Assembly: GCF_000247695.1 (NCBI RefSeq)
Contig: NW_004624804.1
Coordinates: forward strand, 9,227,166-9,291,165
Length of the DNA stretch: 64,000 nucleotides
Source: Heterocephalus glaber
Lineage: Eukaryota; Chordata; Mammalia; Rodentia; Bathyergidae
Direction: 5' to 3'
The notes under the pieces were generated by a model. The model searched no databases. It was given only the letters and a program-made list of their open reading frames with translations, and had not been told where the DNA came from. Position numbers and translations under genes: made by a program. This document shows positions 47,501 to 59,449 of the stretch, piece after piece; positions within the stretch are counted from its first letter, which is position 1; the number at the start of each line of letters is the position of its first letter.

Positions 47501-50500
47501 CTCTAAGCTACAGAGAGTCTCCTCAGGACAGCTGAGTCCTTCACCAGCCCCTCTCCCATCCTTCCTCTCTCTGCCAGGACCCCAGTGTTGGCAAGTGAGC
47601 ACGGTTTGGGGGTCTCTGCCCTTACCGGTGATGTTCACGCTGCCTCTGTGCCAGTCCAAGAAGCCCAGCCCCGAGCCAGCGGTCTTCAGGAAGATCTCGT
47701 CCAGGCTGGCTGCAAAGGCGCTGCCCCACATACCTGAGCAGACAGGCAGAGCCCCTAACGTCAGGGCCTGGCCACAACACTTCCTGTGCCAGCCTTCGGG
47801 CCTACATTCACCTTGCAGGTAGCAGATGCGAGGCTCAGGCCGGAGTTCCAGCAGTCGCCCCATGAAGAACTCGGAGCCCAAGAGCTTGGTGGGAACATAA
47901 GCTCCATACTTGGGGAAGCCGACCTCATACGGAGTAAATTCACACCACTCTGGGGGCCCAAATGAAGGCAAAATCACGAGAGGCTTCCCACCAGGGCCCT
48001 CCTGCTGGAACAGGAAACTTGTCACGCCAAGGACAGGAGGCAGCAACCCCTGTGCTCTAAGGCCCCCATCTGCAGCCACCTCCACCTGGACCTGAGGTCT
48101 GACCTCAACCACCTCCTGCCAACCATCCCTTCCATATCTTTCCTCGTCTCGGCCCCAGGCACCTGCAAAGTCTTCCCCACTCAGGTTGGTGCGGACGTTG
48201 ATGCCGGCGTAGATAGGGTAAGGGTTTTGACCCTGGCTGACTGCCTCCTGCTGGTCAGACAGCTTGGCAGGATTTTCCTGGGCAGGAGAGAAGGGGGGCA
48301 GCTTGAACTCTGGGGAGTTGCCCTACCCTATCCCCATGGTCTTGGGTCAGGACCCTGGAGGATGTGGTGAGTCCATAAGAGACCCTGAGCTGTCAAGGCC
48401 ACGGCTGCAGGGGCAGCTCTCTGAGGGATAAGCTGCAGCAGAGTAAGGCCACTTGGTTTTTACTGTTCCAGGGTCTCTGGGGACACCATCCCCCCATTTT
48501 CCCTCCAAGAAAGTGTATCAGAATTCACAGGAGTTAGGCAGACATAGTAAAAGAGTCCTTGAAAAACTGGTCTCATTTATCTAAGAAAGTGTTGCTTCTT
48601 TACTTAGAAATGAGAAGTCACTGGTGACCCACAACTGAGAGCCCTGCAGTTCTGAACCTTACTGCGGAAGACTGGCTGGGCCTGCATTTCTAGAAGTAGC
48701 ACTGGTGGCATGGGTCAGGATGCCGCTGGCCAGTGAGACCGACCGACACCAGTTCTGGAAGGAGAGTTCAGGCACGGGTGTTTTGATGGAAGGGAGGGGA
48801 AAGGAAGAGGAAGGAAAGAGGATCAAGAGATGCAATATGTACATGTGCCCATTCCTCTCGAAGAAAGTTTTTATTATGTATCACAAACACATTCTAATAT
48901 AAAAAGGGAAGAAAAACACGAAAAGCTGTGCAGGAGATCCTACTATGCAGAAAGCTGAGAACTGTGGCTGGCTCCTCTTCCCCAGGGTTCAGAGCCCAAA
49001 AGGTGAAGCAGTGTCAGCTCACCCTGGTGCCTCCCTTTCCCCCGGGGCAGCTCAGCCCTCCAGGACAGCTTTGCAAGTCTCCTATTTTAGCCGGAGGAAT
49101 GAGGCAGAAATGGGAAACTGGGGCTGTGGAAAGGGTAGAGAGGGTATCACTGCTGCTCGTCTCTCACCTCCTGGTTCAGAAAATACTCGATGAGGAGCCC
49201 CCAGAGGTCAATGAGGGACGCCCCATGGCCGCTGCTCTCCCTCTCCTGGGCCCCCAGCTCCTGAGCATAGTATTGCAACTGCTCCATGGACATTGCCCCC
49301 ATCTTACTGCTGCAGACCCGAGCCCGAGCACGTGCAATGGCGCCCTGCAAGGCCATGCAGGACCAAGCTGGGTCCTTGTAGAGTGTGGAGATGCACCTGG
49401 GAGGAGAGAAGGGAGCACAGCCGGGGAATGAGAGGCGCAGGGGGCTGAGGAACTCCTCCCTACCACACACACTTGCACCTGCTGCCCTGCACGCTGACCC
49501 CTGACCCCCACGGAAGCAGGCACCCAGACCCACCTCCAAGGTTCCATCAGATCTCCAGGTTACACGTATTGCCCTTCAGGACTTGCATTCCCTCTGCACC
49601 CTGCCCCACTTACCAGGTGGACCCAGAGACCCCGCTCAGGTAGGTCACAGCATCCAGGAGGCCAAGCTCCTGCAGCCCCACCAGGTTGCCGTACAGGGAA
49701 GACATGGCTCGAGTTCCACCCCCAGAGCCCAGCACAGACACCACAGGGACCTGGGCACAGCAATGATGACAGCCGCTTACACTTGCACACTATTGCCTAT
49801 CCCTGCCAGATATTGTTATAAAAGCCTTATGCATATCTCTGATTGAATCCTCACAGCAACCTAAGACCCCTGTTTTACAGATAAGGAAACTGAGCCATGG
49901 GAAAGTTACTCAAGATTATAATGTTAGTAAGTGATGAGCTATCAAACATAAGCAGTATATTTCGATCCCCAGCACCAAAAAAACAAAACAAAACAAAACA
50001 TAAGCAGTATAACTCCAGAGATGGCTCTCAACCATTGTTGCAAGACCATGTATTTGATTCACCAAAAACCCTTTGTTTTGGTGAATGGCTACTTTGGACT
50101 GGATCATTTGGGAGGTGCCATCCTGTGTGTGGCAGGACATTTAGCGACACTCTTGGCCTTTACTCAGTGGGTGCCTATAGCCTCCCTCTGCTTCCCCCAC
50201 CCCAGCTGTTAGCATAAAACATACTCTAGACACTGACAAATATCCCCTCGGAAGTGGGGGACAAAACTGTCCCAGCTGAGAACCCCTGAGCTAAATGAAG
50301 AGCAGTTAGCAGCCCAGACATGAGAGGTGCTCAAAAGTTGGGGTCCTCCTGAGGGTCAAAGAAGCCTAACAGGACCAGATTTGAAGGCTTTTAGCTGATC
50401 AGCTTTCCCACGGAGGGCTGCCTCCTTGCACCCAGACTTTTGGGTCCTCTGCCCTCTCCTTTTCTTCTGTATTACAGAATGCTCCCTGGGAGCCCTGTTG

Positions 50501-53500
50501 TTTCAGGGAGCTGAACAAGACAGCAGATTCAGCACCGAGTGAGTGCGTGCTGACTGGATGAGCAATCCAGGCCTGCAGCTTGCAGGTGCTCTGAGGACAC
50601 TGCTGCCAGGGTTAGCACCAGCTTGTTCCTGGCCCCACGCAGGCACCTCTCGGCATCTCCTCCTCCTGCCTCCTGGCCACAGACTGTGTTTTTGCCCAGG
50701 GATCCCACAGGCCAAAAATCCCATCTACTTCCAAATCCCTTTGGGCACGATTAGGGACTTTGTGTCCTCTCCAAACTCATCTGTTGAAGCCCCAAGCCCC
50801 AGTGTGACTGTTTTGGGGGGTAGAGCCTATAAGGAAGTAATGAACATCAAGTGCTGTAATAGGGTAGGGCCTTGATCTCATAAGACCAGTGTCCTTATCA
50901 GAAAAGAGACACCGGAGAACTTCCCTCTCCTCACACCGCAGACATGAGGAGAAGCCAGGTGAGGTGACAGTAAGCAGTGGCATCTACAGGCCAGGAGGAG
51001 AGGCCTCATCAGAAACCCACTCTGCCAGCACCATGACCTTGGGCTTCCGGCCTCCAGAATGGGGAGAAGATAAACGTCCGCTGCCGAGGCCACCTGGCCT
51101 GTGATGCTCTGTCATGGCGGCCCACGCCGACACCCGCCCCTTGCCCGGGCCAGGGCAGGGCCCTGACTCTCCTCGGCAGGCCTGTCTCAAACAGGTCTGC
51201 TCGCTTCCTCCTCTGCTCCCCATGCTTCCTCCAGGCTTCCTGTCACCTCTTGCCACACACTTCCCCTTGGGGGATGGGCTGGACTTGGTCCCAGCAACCT
51301 CCTTCCCATACCTGGTCACCGTGAGGAGCCTCACTCAACCCCAGCACCTGCTGCAGGGCCTGGGCCACCACTGCTTTCCTCTTGACCAGGAACTTCCGCT
51401 CACCATCACAGAGGTCAAAGCCCAGGCGCAAGTCCAGGTCCCCAGAGCTGCCTCGGAGGGACAGGGTGGGACACTAGGTGATGCTCAGTAGAGGGGGACC
51501 TCAGCCCAGCCCAGTTTTCACAGGTGCAGACCCCACTCTTTGGACCCCTGCAGAGAGACCCCAGGGAGAGGAGAGGACCTCCATGGCCTGAGCCCAGAGC
51601 ACACTTCCCGCCCAGCCCCCAGAGGTCCCCCACCAGAAGCCCACCTCACCTCATTTCTGCCTTCACCCACAGAGCCACCTCCTGGCCCTAAAAGAGAGCA
51701 GCCCCACCCCTGAGCGTGCAGAGCTGGATCCTTCCAGGGAAACCACCTCCCGCGATGGCCCGTACTGCTTCCCCTCTGGCCCAATGGCTGAGGCCCCGGG
51801 GAATGATCCTGCCCGCCCCCACCTCTCTTGGTGGTCACATGTCAGACAGGGGTCCCTGGCACCTAAAGAGAGCCTTACCTCCCCCAGGCCCACGAGGCGC
51901 CGCTCCTCCCGGCCCAGGGGCAGAGAGGAAAGCAGGAAGCTGCCCTGGCCCAGCTTGCTGGTCTGAGGCTCCAACTCAGCCCTCGGGCCGCTCTGCAGAG
52001 AGGACCCCCAAGGAGCAACCCAGAATGAGCGAAAAGGTGCCTCGGGGCCCCTGGGCTGGAGAGCTCCACCGTCCCTCCCACCCTCGGCTGGGCCGCTCAC
52101 CTGTAGAACCCTGAGCTTCTCTTTCAGCTCCACGTCCAGCCAGGAGCTCAGCACAGGGTTCACATGGAAGGTGAAGGTTGGCGAGAGGCCTGGCTCCTCA
52201 GGCCACTGCAGGGGCAAGAGCTGCGGCTTCTCGTAGGCCCCAGGCACTGCCAGTTCCACCTGCCTGGAGCCTGAGGGCAGAAGGCCCAGAGAGGGGCAAA
52301 GCAGAGGCTGTGTGGGCTGAGGACAGCAGTACCCAGGACAGCAACAGCCCCGGACAGGAACCTACAGCTCTTATCTCCCTGCTCACTCTGGGACTCAGAA
52401 CAAAGCAAACACTGAGGAGGTTCTTGGGGTCAGAAATGGCGCCCCCAGAAGAGGGGGTGGGAAACACACAAATACCTAGGGAAGGAGGAAGGCAGGGAGA
52501 GGAGTAGAAACAGGCTGTTCCAGTAGCCTATGGGGCTGGTGATTTTGAAATTGTATCAATGCGTAATATAGAACTATGTGCAATTAATCATCTATTCATT
52601 ACATTAATCACAGTTTCCAACTGGCAGTCTCCTCTGTCTCTTGTCCCCATTCAAGCTCTGCGCTCATTTCCTAAGGCGGTTTATGGCCAGGAAGAAAACA
52701 AGTGTTTCCTAAACAAGGAAGACCTCAGGGGAATGCAGGGAGCTGGCAGAGAAGGTCAAAGGCAGAACGGGATCCGTGGGTGCCTAGAGAATTCCACTGA
52801 GGACAAGCAGGGGAAGGTGGCCCATGCTAGAGGACAGTACACATCCTGGGGAGAAGCAAGGAACCAGGCCTGTGTGCTGGTGAGGAACAGAGGACACCCT
52901 GCCCTGCTTCCCAGCAGCTTTTGAGGCCAGGACAGGCCCCAGAGAGAAAAGGCTGCAAATGGGATCCAGGCAGAGGGGACCATGACAGCCTCCCAGCAGA
53001 CTCTCAGGCTCCAAACAGCACAGGAGCAACAGTGACCTGAAGAGCCCAGAGCGGCAGCCTCCTCTGGGGAGATCTAGATGGAGCCCCGCTCCCTGCAGCC
53101 CCTCCTCGAACTGCCTGAGACCAGAGACTTGGCAGAAGCCTGGGACGGGGAGTGGGGAAAGGCGGGCAAGTGGGGACCCAGCGTCAGGAGGAAATCAGCA
53201 GACTGTGGAGGAGGGCAGGCCACACAGCGGACACTCCTGGGCTTGGGCTTGGCTCCCGCTTAGGTGCTTCCTGGAGCCTTGGTCGCGTGAAGTAAACGGT
53301 CAGTGACTGCACCAACCCAAGGGGCTCTGGGAGGGTTACAAGACCAAACAGACGGGAGTGCCGACACAGTGCTCCACAGCATCGGGGCAGTGCTCAGCCC
53401 ACAGGCTCAAGCTCGGCCTAGGGAGGCGGCATGGCCATCACGTGGCTTCGGTCACCCCACATCCAGTCCCGCCTCCTGAGTGGTCACCCTCGGCGGCAGG

Positions 53501-56500
53501 CTGCACCAATAGCCCCACTTCCCTCACGTGGTATCCCACACTGTGCCATGTGACCTCGGCTCTCCCACTAAAGAAGCTGACTACACTCTGTGTCCCCCCA
53601 GTTGGAGTTCAACCACGTGACTTGCTGGGGCCACTAACATACGAGTGGCCAAGATGTGACCAAAGGCTTGAAAAGTGCTTGCTCAGTTGGGTTTGCTCTC
53701 TTTCGCCTCTGCTGAGGCCTTAAGAACAGGCCCAGGCTAGTCTGCCTGGTCATGTGGGTGGGACACACGGAGTGGATCCAGGCCACCCCTGCCAACCCTG
53801 TCTTAATCAGCCAAGCCCCAGCTGACTGCCAGACACGTGGGCTAAATAAGTGCTTCTTCCTGGATGCCACAGGGTTTGTGTGCGTTTGCTTTAGAGCCAT
53901 AGCTGGACAGGTGCAGTCTTTATACTTGAATACTTCCGGGGACAGGAAGTATTCAGGAAATTCCCTACTTCTAGATGCAATCCATTCTATCTTTGGTCAG
54001 CTCTGAGAGTGACAGAATTGAGCACTTCCTCCCTAGTCCCTCTTCTTTGACATCACAGCTCCCAACGGCCCCTCGCATCCCCAACCCCAGGAGAGCACGC
54101 AAGATCAAGGGCTTGAGCAGCTCACCATATTCTCGCTGGGGGATGGTCCGGTCTCCCTCGAGGGTGCCATGGACTCTCAGACAGCGGTGAGCCTGAGAAA
54201 AGCAGAAGCATTGGGAGCCAGCCAGCCCACAGGGCCCTTGGCAGGGTCCGGACCAGGATGGAGGGAAGCGAGGAGGAGTAGAAACAGCCATTCCTGGGCC
54301 TGGGCCTTGGGGTCAGACCAAGGTTGTACCCTGTCCCCTCCCAGGCCCTGGGGAGAAGGGGGGTGTGGGACCCTACTAGTGGCATCTTTGGCAATCAAGG
54401 CAGCCTGGGCACAGAGGGAATCAAGTGCTCTGCACCAGGTCAGAAGCCTGGGGCCTGGGCTGCGCAGCCAGGGTCAAGGCAGCTTATGGCTCTGCATCTC
54501 CCTGAGCAGAGCTGTGTCCCTAAGAGGCAGGATGCACCACGGACTCTGTCAGGGACTCCTCCCTACCCCAGCCCCAGACCTTCCCCACTCACCACCAGGA
54601 CTCCATTGGTGATGACCTCAGGTGCCTGCTCCTGGCTGCAAAGGAGGAAGTACTCATGGGCCATCAGGCTCCCTCGTCATGGTCACAATAATGTGACAAA
54701 GCCCTTGGAAGAGCCTGGGGGCATGGTGGGGTCGGGGTCAGGGTCTGTTGGTCAACATGCAAATGGTTGAGCAGACCTCGCCTCACTGTGCCTTCTGAGG
54801 CCAGGCCTCCAGGGCCAGCACAGGACCTGGTGACTGACAGATGGGAGCCTCCAGGATTCCAGAGCAAGTGGGAGGGCCCTGGGCTCCTGGACTCACCTCT
54901 CGTCCAGAACAAACTCCACCTGCAGTTCCTGGGAGCCCTACACAGGTGGAGCAGAGAATGCCAGTGTTTTAAAGGCTCCCAAAGCCCCAGGGATTTGTCC
55001 CTGCCCTGACCCTGCTCGACTCCAAGGACTAGAAGAGGAGATGCCGTGGCTTCACTTGGGCACATGGTACAGTGGCTCTTCTGTGCAGAGCTTTGTTCAT
55101 TTAGAAACATGTGCCAGGCGCTGTTCTAGACACAGGACTGAGCAGGACTGGGGCAGACAAAACCCAGTGCCCTCCACCGGCCCACAGTTTGGTCTCACAC
55201 AGGGCAGCGGTATTCAAGGGAAAGGGTCACACGGTCAGAAGTGCAGGACGGAAGAGGGGCAGCCGGGGAAGCCCATCCTGTGCTGATGGCCCCAGCCCTG
55301 TTGGTGGCCCTGGGCCGGTCTCCCAAGAGCTCGGCTGCTGTCAGCACAGGTGACTCACCTGCTGGGTCAGTGAGAAGGTGTGTCTGTGGGGCTGGCCAGG
55401 CTTGAGACTTCTCAGGTCAAACAGGAGCAGAGACAGCTGGTCGCTGCTCAGGACATCCTTGTCATACAGGGTGAGTTCTAGGACATTCTGGGAGCAGAGC
55501 AGTGGGAGATCAGCACTCTGGAGAGGCTCCCTGTCCCACCACAGCTGGGCCCCTCGGCGGCCCTCACCTTCACGGCACCATGGATCTGGTAGCAGAAGGT
55601 CTCGTTCCATTCAGGGTCACTGCAGTTAGCTACCATCCTTGTCTGGACGGGGCTGGGGGATGCCGTGGGCAGCGACAATTGCACATAGCAGTCGGCTTTG
55701 GACACTGTGGGGGTTGGGGGGGATCAGCCTCAAGCCTAAGTGCTAAAAAGGTTTCCCGGAGGAGGATGAGCCAGAGGAGAAGGGGCAGTCCAGTGAGGAC
55801 ATGTGTCCCTGCCACACGGGATGGGGGGAGTCTCTGCTCTCATCTTGACCATTTACACCTTCCATGCAACTGAGCAGAAATTCTGCAGTGACCAGCACCC
55901 CGTTGTTGCGTGGCAGCAGTGGTTCCCAGAAACTGCTTGAGGCAATAAAACCCTCTCCCCGACAAGAGCCCCAGCCTGGAAGCTCCTGGAAAGCAGGTGA
56001 GGCCATGTGACAGCTGGCCTTACACATGCACAGCGCCAGCCTCCCAGGCCCAGGCCTGCACTGCACAGCGGCCCCCTGCAGAGGTCAGCGCCAGCCCACG
56101 GCACACCCCCCCATGTGCCCTCAAGCCCTTAGGGAGAATGAGGGGAGAACGTGAAAAAAGGGTCACTCACGTAGGTCTGTGCCCTGGATGTTTCTGGCCC
56201 TCAGCACCTTCACCTGGAGGTCATAGTATGGGTGGGTTTCCCGCTGAAACAACAGAACACCAGGGACTCGGTTCCCGGAAGCTGGGGTGAGGGCCGGCCC
56301 CCTCCTCCAGGGTTCCCAGCTCTAATCTCCCTTTGGTCCATCACAGAGCAGCAGCTTAGCCCAAGGTCACTGATGTCAATGAGCCAGAAGGTCTGGGCCT
56401 GGGAGGCCTTTGCACAGCCCAGGCATTGGGGGCTCAGGATTGCTGATGAGCTTGGACCCGAGAATCTGTCACGCCTGGGCTCAAGTCTAAGCTCCATCAT

Positions 56501-57234
56501 GAGCTATCCGAACAGATCATGGTTATCATAACCACAAACCTCAGCTGCCCTCAGACTAGAGTGGTCCTTCGGTAGCTTGAGAGCTGGGGTAATGTGTTTA
56601 CAGACACTGAACATGAAGAGAAAGCGGTGGCCCACTGCCCCCAGTCGGCTGCCTGACCAAGGCTGGAAGGTGCACAGAAAGCAGTGGGCAGGGCAAGAGA
56701 AGTCGGGAGTCACCAGATTGTACTGGTCTGGTGAGTCACTGAGGAGAATGCAGTTTGGACTCAGGAGTGATAACAGCGGAACACAGCCTCCTGGAAGTGA
56801 GACTCTCCTCCCCACCTGTGCAAGCTCCTATTCCTTCTCTCACAGCGGGTTCTATACCCAGGCTAGAACACTCCTAGCAAAAACAGCCAATGGAAGGCAA
56901 ATGTCACATGCCTTGTTCTCCATTTCTTACTTGGGGTGGGGGACATTCTTTTCAAGAGCCAAGCCACTGGCCGACATCTAACTTAAGCTCTGCCAGGTCG
57001 TCTGGAGCAAACAGGTTCCACTCCAAGTCAACATCCCGTGTCGGGGGGGGACTCCATCCTCACAGAGGACTGCAGCTCCCAGGACTCTCCAGTCCATGTC
57101 TCCCCTTAGCATCAGTCCCTTACCTGCCCGTGCCTCTGCTGAGGTGCCCTCTTCTCTCTCTTCGGCAGTGCCACTGCACCTAGAAGGGGCAGCCCTTTGC
57201 CTGCCAGCCACCTTGCCCAGAGATCCCCAAGCAT
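44509..57234 (-). CDS. PLA2G4F: Cytosolic phospholipase A2 zeta, complete coding region
   Basis: The product is a cPLA2-family membrane phospholipase. The 20 coding exons in transcript order: 57234-57124, 56243-56171, 55704-55568, 55487-55359, 54937-54897, 54635-54593, 54192-54126, 52270-52101, 51992-51879, 51687-51650, 51447-51312, 49750-49614, 49396-49168, 48277-48163, 47949-47812, 47733-47626, 46465-46271, 46061-45895, 45139-44953 and 44729-44509 (stop). Phases agree throughout and give 851 codons; I recall 849 in human. Layout: Arg/Lys-rich N-terminus, C2 domain about residues 45-150, linker, lipase domain with GGGTRAM (Arg about 367), GVSGSTW (nucleophile Ser about 395) and [11 protein letters not shown] (Asp about 682). 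ATG 57234-57232 opens [20 protein letters not shown], which aligns with the human start. No disabling change is seen. Confidence 0.96.
45895..46061 (-). CDS. PLA2G4F: PLA2G4F exon 18: catalytic aspartate
   Basis: A 167-nt exon, the same length as its PLA2G4D counterpart. It encodes [20 protein letters not shown], then DGGFAIN and [15 protein letters not shown]. The Asp in LVDGG is the predicted catalytic aspartate. Confidence 0.94.
46617..46757 (+). mobile_element. B1 SINE
   Basis: AGCTGGGCTTGGTGGCACAC through CAGCAAGACCTTGTCTCAG with an A/G-rich tail. PLA2G4F intron 16. Confidence 0.9.
49614..49750 (-). CDS. PLA2G4F: PLA2G4F exon 12: oxyanion loop and nucleophile serine
   Basis: A 137-nt exon, the same length as PLA2G4D exon 12. 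It begins [18 protein letters not shown] and ends LSGVSGSTW. The GGGxRAM loop and the full G-x-S-G-S motif are intact, so the enzyme is predicted to be active. Confidence 0.95.
49815..49930 (+). repeat. MIR element
   Basis: TTGAATCCTCACAGCAACCT and GATAAGGAAACTGAGCCATG, in PLA2G4F intron 11. A small SINE tail (GATCCCCAGCACCAAAA) follows at 49962-50000. Confidence 0.8.
50745..51085 (+). mobile_element. MLT1/MST-like solo LTR
   Basis: TGTGTCCTCTCCAAACTCAT start and CACCATGACCTTGGGCTTCC plus CGGCCTCCAGAAT end, as in MaLR LTRs. It lies in PLA2G4F intron 11, antisense to the gene. Confidence 0.7.
53430..53915 (+). mobile_element. Possible MLT-type LTR
   Basis: Phrases such as GTCTTAATCAGCCAAGCCCC and CACGTGGGCTAAATAAGTGC fit an old LTR 3' region. 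It lies in PLA2G4F intron 7. Confidence 0.45.
55359..55704 (-). CDS. PLA2G4F: PLA2G4F exons 3-4: C2 domain
   Basis: Exon 3 (55704-55568, 137 nt) encodes [16 protein letters not shown] and [17 protein letters not shown]. Exon 4 (55487-55359, 129 nt) encodes [20 protein letters not shown]. The positions match PLA2G4D exons 3-4. The DPY of PLA2G4D is DCY here, but the aspartate is kept, consistent with a calcium-binding C2 fold. Confidence 0.94.
57124..57234 (-). CDS. PLA2G4F: PLA2G4F first coding exon
   Basis: A 37-codon exon from ATG 57234-57232 to a GTAAGG donor after CAG. It reads [20 protein letters not shown], then a basic stretch [15 protein letters not shown]. Human PLA2G4F has the same W-rich start and a KREKR cluster. 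Moderate start context (G at -3). It joins in phase to [14 protein letters not shown] at 56243. Confidence 0.92.
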
Positions 57235-59449
57235 GGCTGGCAGTGCAGTTCTTAGCAGAGCCTTCAGTTCTCCACGGCCACCAGCTCTCTAGCTACATTC
57301 ACTGCAGCTCAGGTCTGACAGGTAGCACTAGGGTGGGGAAGGTGGAGCAGCCAGGACTCAGGGCTGGAGGTGGGGTTTGATATTCTCCAGGAAGTGGCTG
57401 GAGCCTGATTTTCTCAGACAGGAGGCAGCTCAAGCCCTCTTCAAGATGCCGGTAGTCTCTGGTTAGCACCCTGGCTCCCCTGCCCAGCCCCTGGTTACTG
57501 GGAAACAGACACCTGAGAGCTTTACCACCCCCACCACCACGGTCCCATTTAGTGAGTAGGGGGAGAGAGCCCAGGTAACCCTATTTCCAACCAGGAAGTG
57601 CTGTAGCAGGGACTGCCCTCCAGCTGCCCCCAAGGCCTAAAACTAACCTTTCAGTCTCCATCTCAGGGGCAGGGCTTCCTTTGGACTCCAAAATGTTTTC
57701 TGTCTCTCTTGGCCTCCCTCGTTTATCCCCCAAACACTGAGCGCCTGCTGCATGCCAGACCTGTACTACATCCTGAACAGCAAAGGCGGAGGGTCACCTC
57801 TGTTGTGTAGACCAAGTGGTGGCCAACCTATGGCACATGTGTTGCAGTGGGCTGTTTGTTATCATTGCAAACTCTAGAAGGTTCACCTTCACCAGACATT
57901 CACAGCCTCATGGTTCCTTGTGGGTCTGACGAGGCTCTCTGTGGGTCAGTGGAAACACCTTGGGGCTCAGGAAGAGGCAGGGACATGGTTAGGGGGTACA
58001 ACAAGAGCAGTAAAAGGCAGACCTGCCTGTCCTCGAGCTGCTAGAGATACAGGCTTTCAAGTCCTCTGGGCAACTGTACACCCCATGCTGGATATATGTG
58101 ATGACTCCTTCTCTGGACTGCAACCATCTAGGTGCCTGAGACAGGTCTTCTGGGGCAGTGAAATATTAGGGAAATACAAGTCTTCACCCAAGAACCAGTC
58201 CAGTCAGCTCCACTTTCTTCCTCAAGACCTAGCACTGGAGGCTGAAAGGACAACATCCAGAAAGATGATTCAACTCCAAAATGAACCAACTGGACGGGTT
58301 CAGACAGAACCTGAAGGGTAACTGCCAGGGGCCAGGACTCGAGGCAGAGCATTTCTGCTTAATTTGGTCCATGAAGCCACAACTAGGATGTGTGTGGCAT
58401 CCAGTCTCACTGGTGGGGTCTGAGAACAACGTGGAGGTCACTCCTAGATTCACAACAGGAGGGCGGGTTAGCTGGTGCCAGAACAAGGTTGAGTCCAGGC
58501 TTCCGATGGACAGTAGCTCTTCCCGGGCTGTGCCTTGCTCTCCTGAAGTCATAAGCCCCATGCTTAAAGTCACGACTCATAGTCACAGATGGTCTTCATT
58601 CCCAGAGAAACCTCAACAGTCACAGACAGATCAAGAGGGGGACAGTAGAAAGAGGACACATCACCTTTTGGAACTGGCCAGAATGGGCTTGTATTTCCCC
58701 ACTTCTCAAATGTCCCTGGGTCCCCCGCTCCTACCAACTCCATATCCTTGCATACTGTCATGGTTCCTATACAGATGTCCTCCCAAAGCCTCATGCACTC
58801 ACAGGAAGGGCTGTTTGGAGATGACTGAACCGTGGAGGCAGGATATTCATCTGTGGATTAGCCCACTGATGAGTTTATAGCTATTTGCCATTTGGAAGCC
58901 TGGTCAGAGGAGGTGGTCACTGGGGCATGGCCTGGAAGGGTCCATCTCGCTCCTCCTTTGATCTCTCTCTCTCTGCTTCCTGCTACCCTGCCATGAGCTG
59001 TTTCTCCTCTGCCATGCCACCGCCTTGGAGCCAGTGGAGTATGGACTGAAACCTTTACAAACTATGAGCCAAAATAAACCTCTCCTCCTTTAAGTTGGGG
59101 GTGTCAGGTATTGTGTCCTGGAGAAGAGAAGGTACCCTTAGTTACACATGCCCTCTTAGCCATCATGGCCACAAGAAACACTAGGTCCTGCTGTGTGAAG
59201 TGGCAGGGAGACAACCTGGATTATCCAGAACTTTGTGACAATGGAAATGTTCCCTACTCGTGCTGCCAACTCATCAGCCCACAGCCTCGCCTGCCGCAGT
59301 GGTCAGCAGAGACTGACAGGACAGAGTATTATTGTGATTCCTTCCTTAGTCGTTAGCTCATTCTCTGTTCTGAGCTAGATTGCTATCCTTTCACTGTCAT
59401 TTTCATCGGAGTCTATGGAAGGGGGAAAGAGACCCAAACAGACACAGCT
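57235..59449. other. PLA2G4F upstream flank
   Basis: Holds the PLA2G4F promoter and any 5' UTR. I see no TATA box close to the ATG. A MaLR LTR fills the distal part (58740-59135). No exon is supported. Confidence 0.5.
58740..59135 (+). mobile_element. MaLR-type solo LTR
   Basis: GTCATGGTTCCTATACAGAT start, CATGAGCTGTTTCTCCTCTG middle, and GCCAAAATAAACCTCTCCTC followed by GTCAGGTATTGTGTC at the end. Confidence 0.75.

Noticed and set aside
47294..48112. 272-codon minus-strand open frame
   Set aside because: It reads through PLA2G4F exons 15 and 16 and the introns beside them; only 47949-47812 and 47733-47626 are coding.
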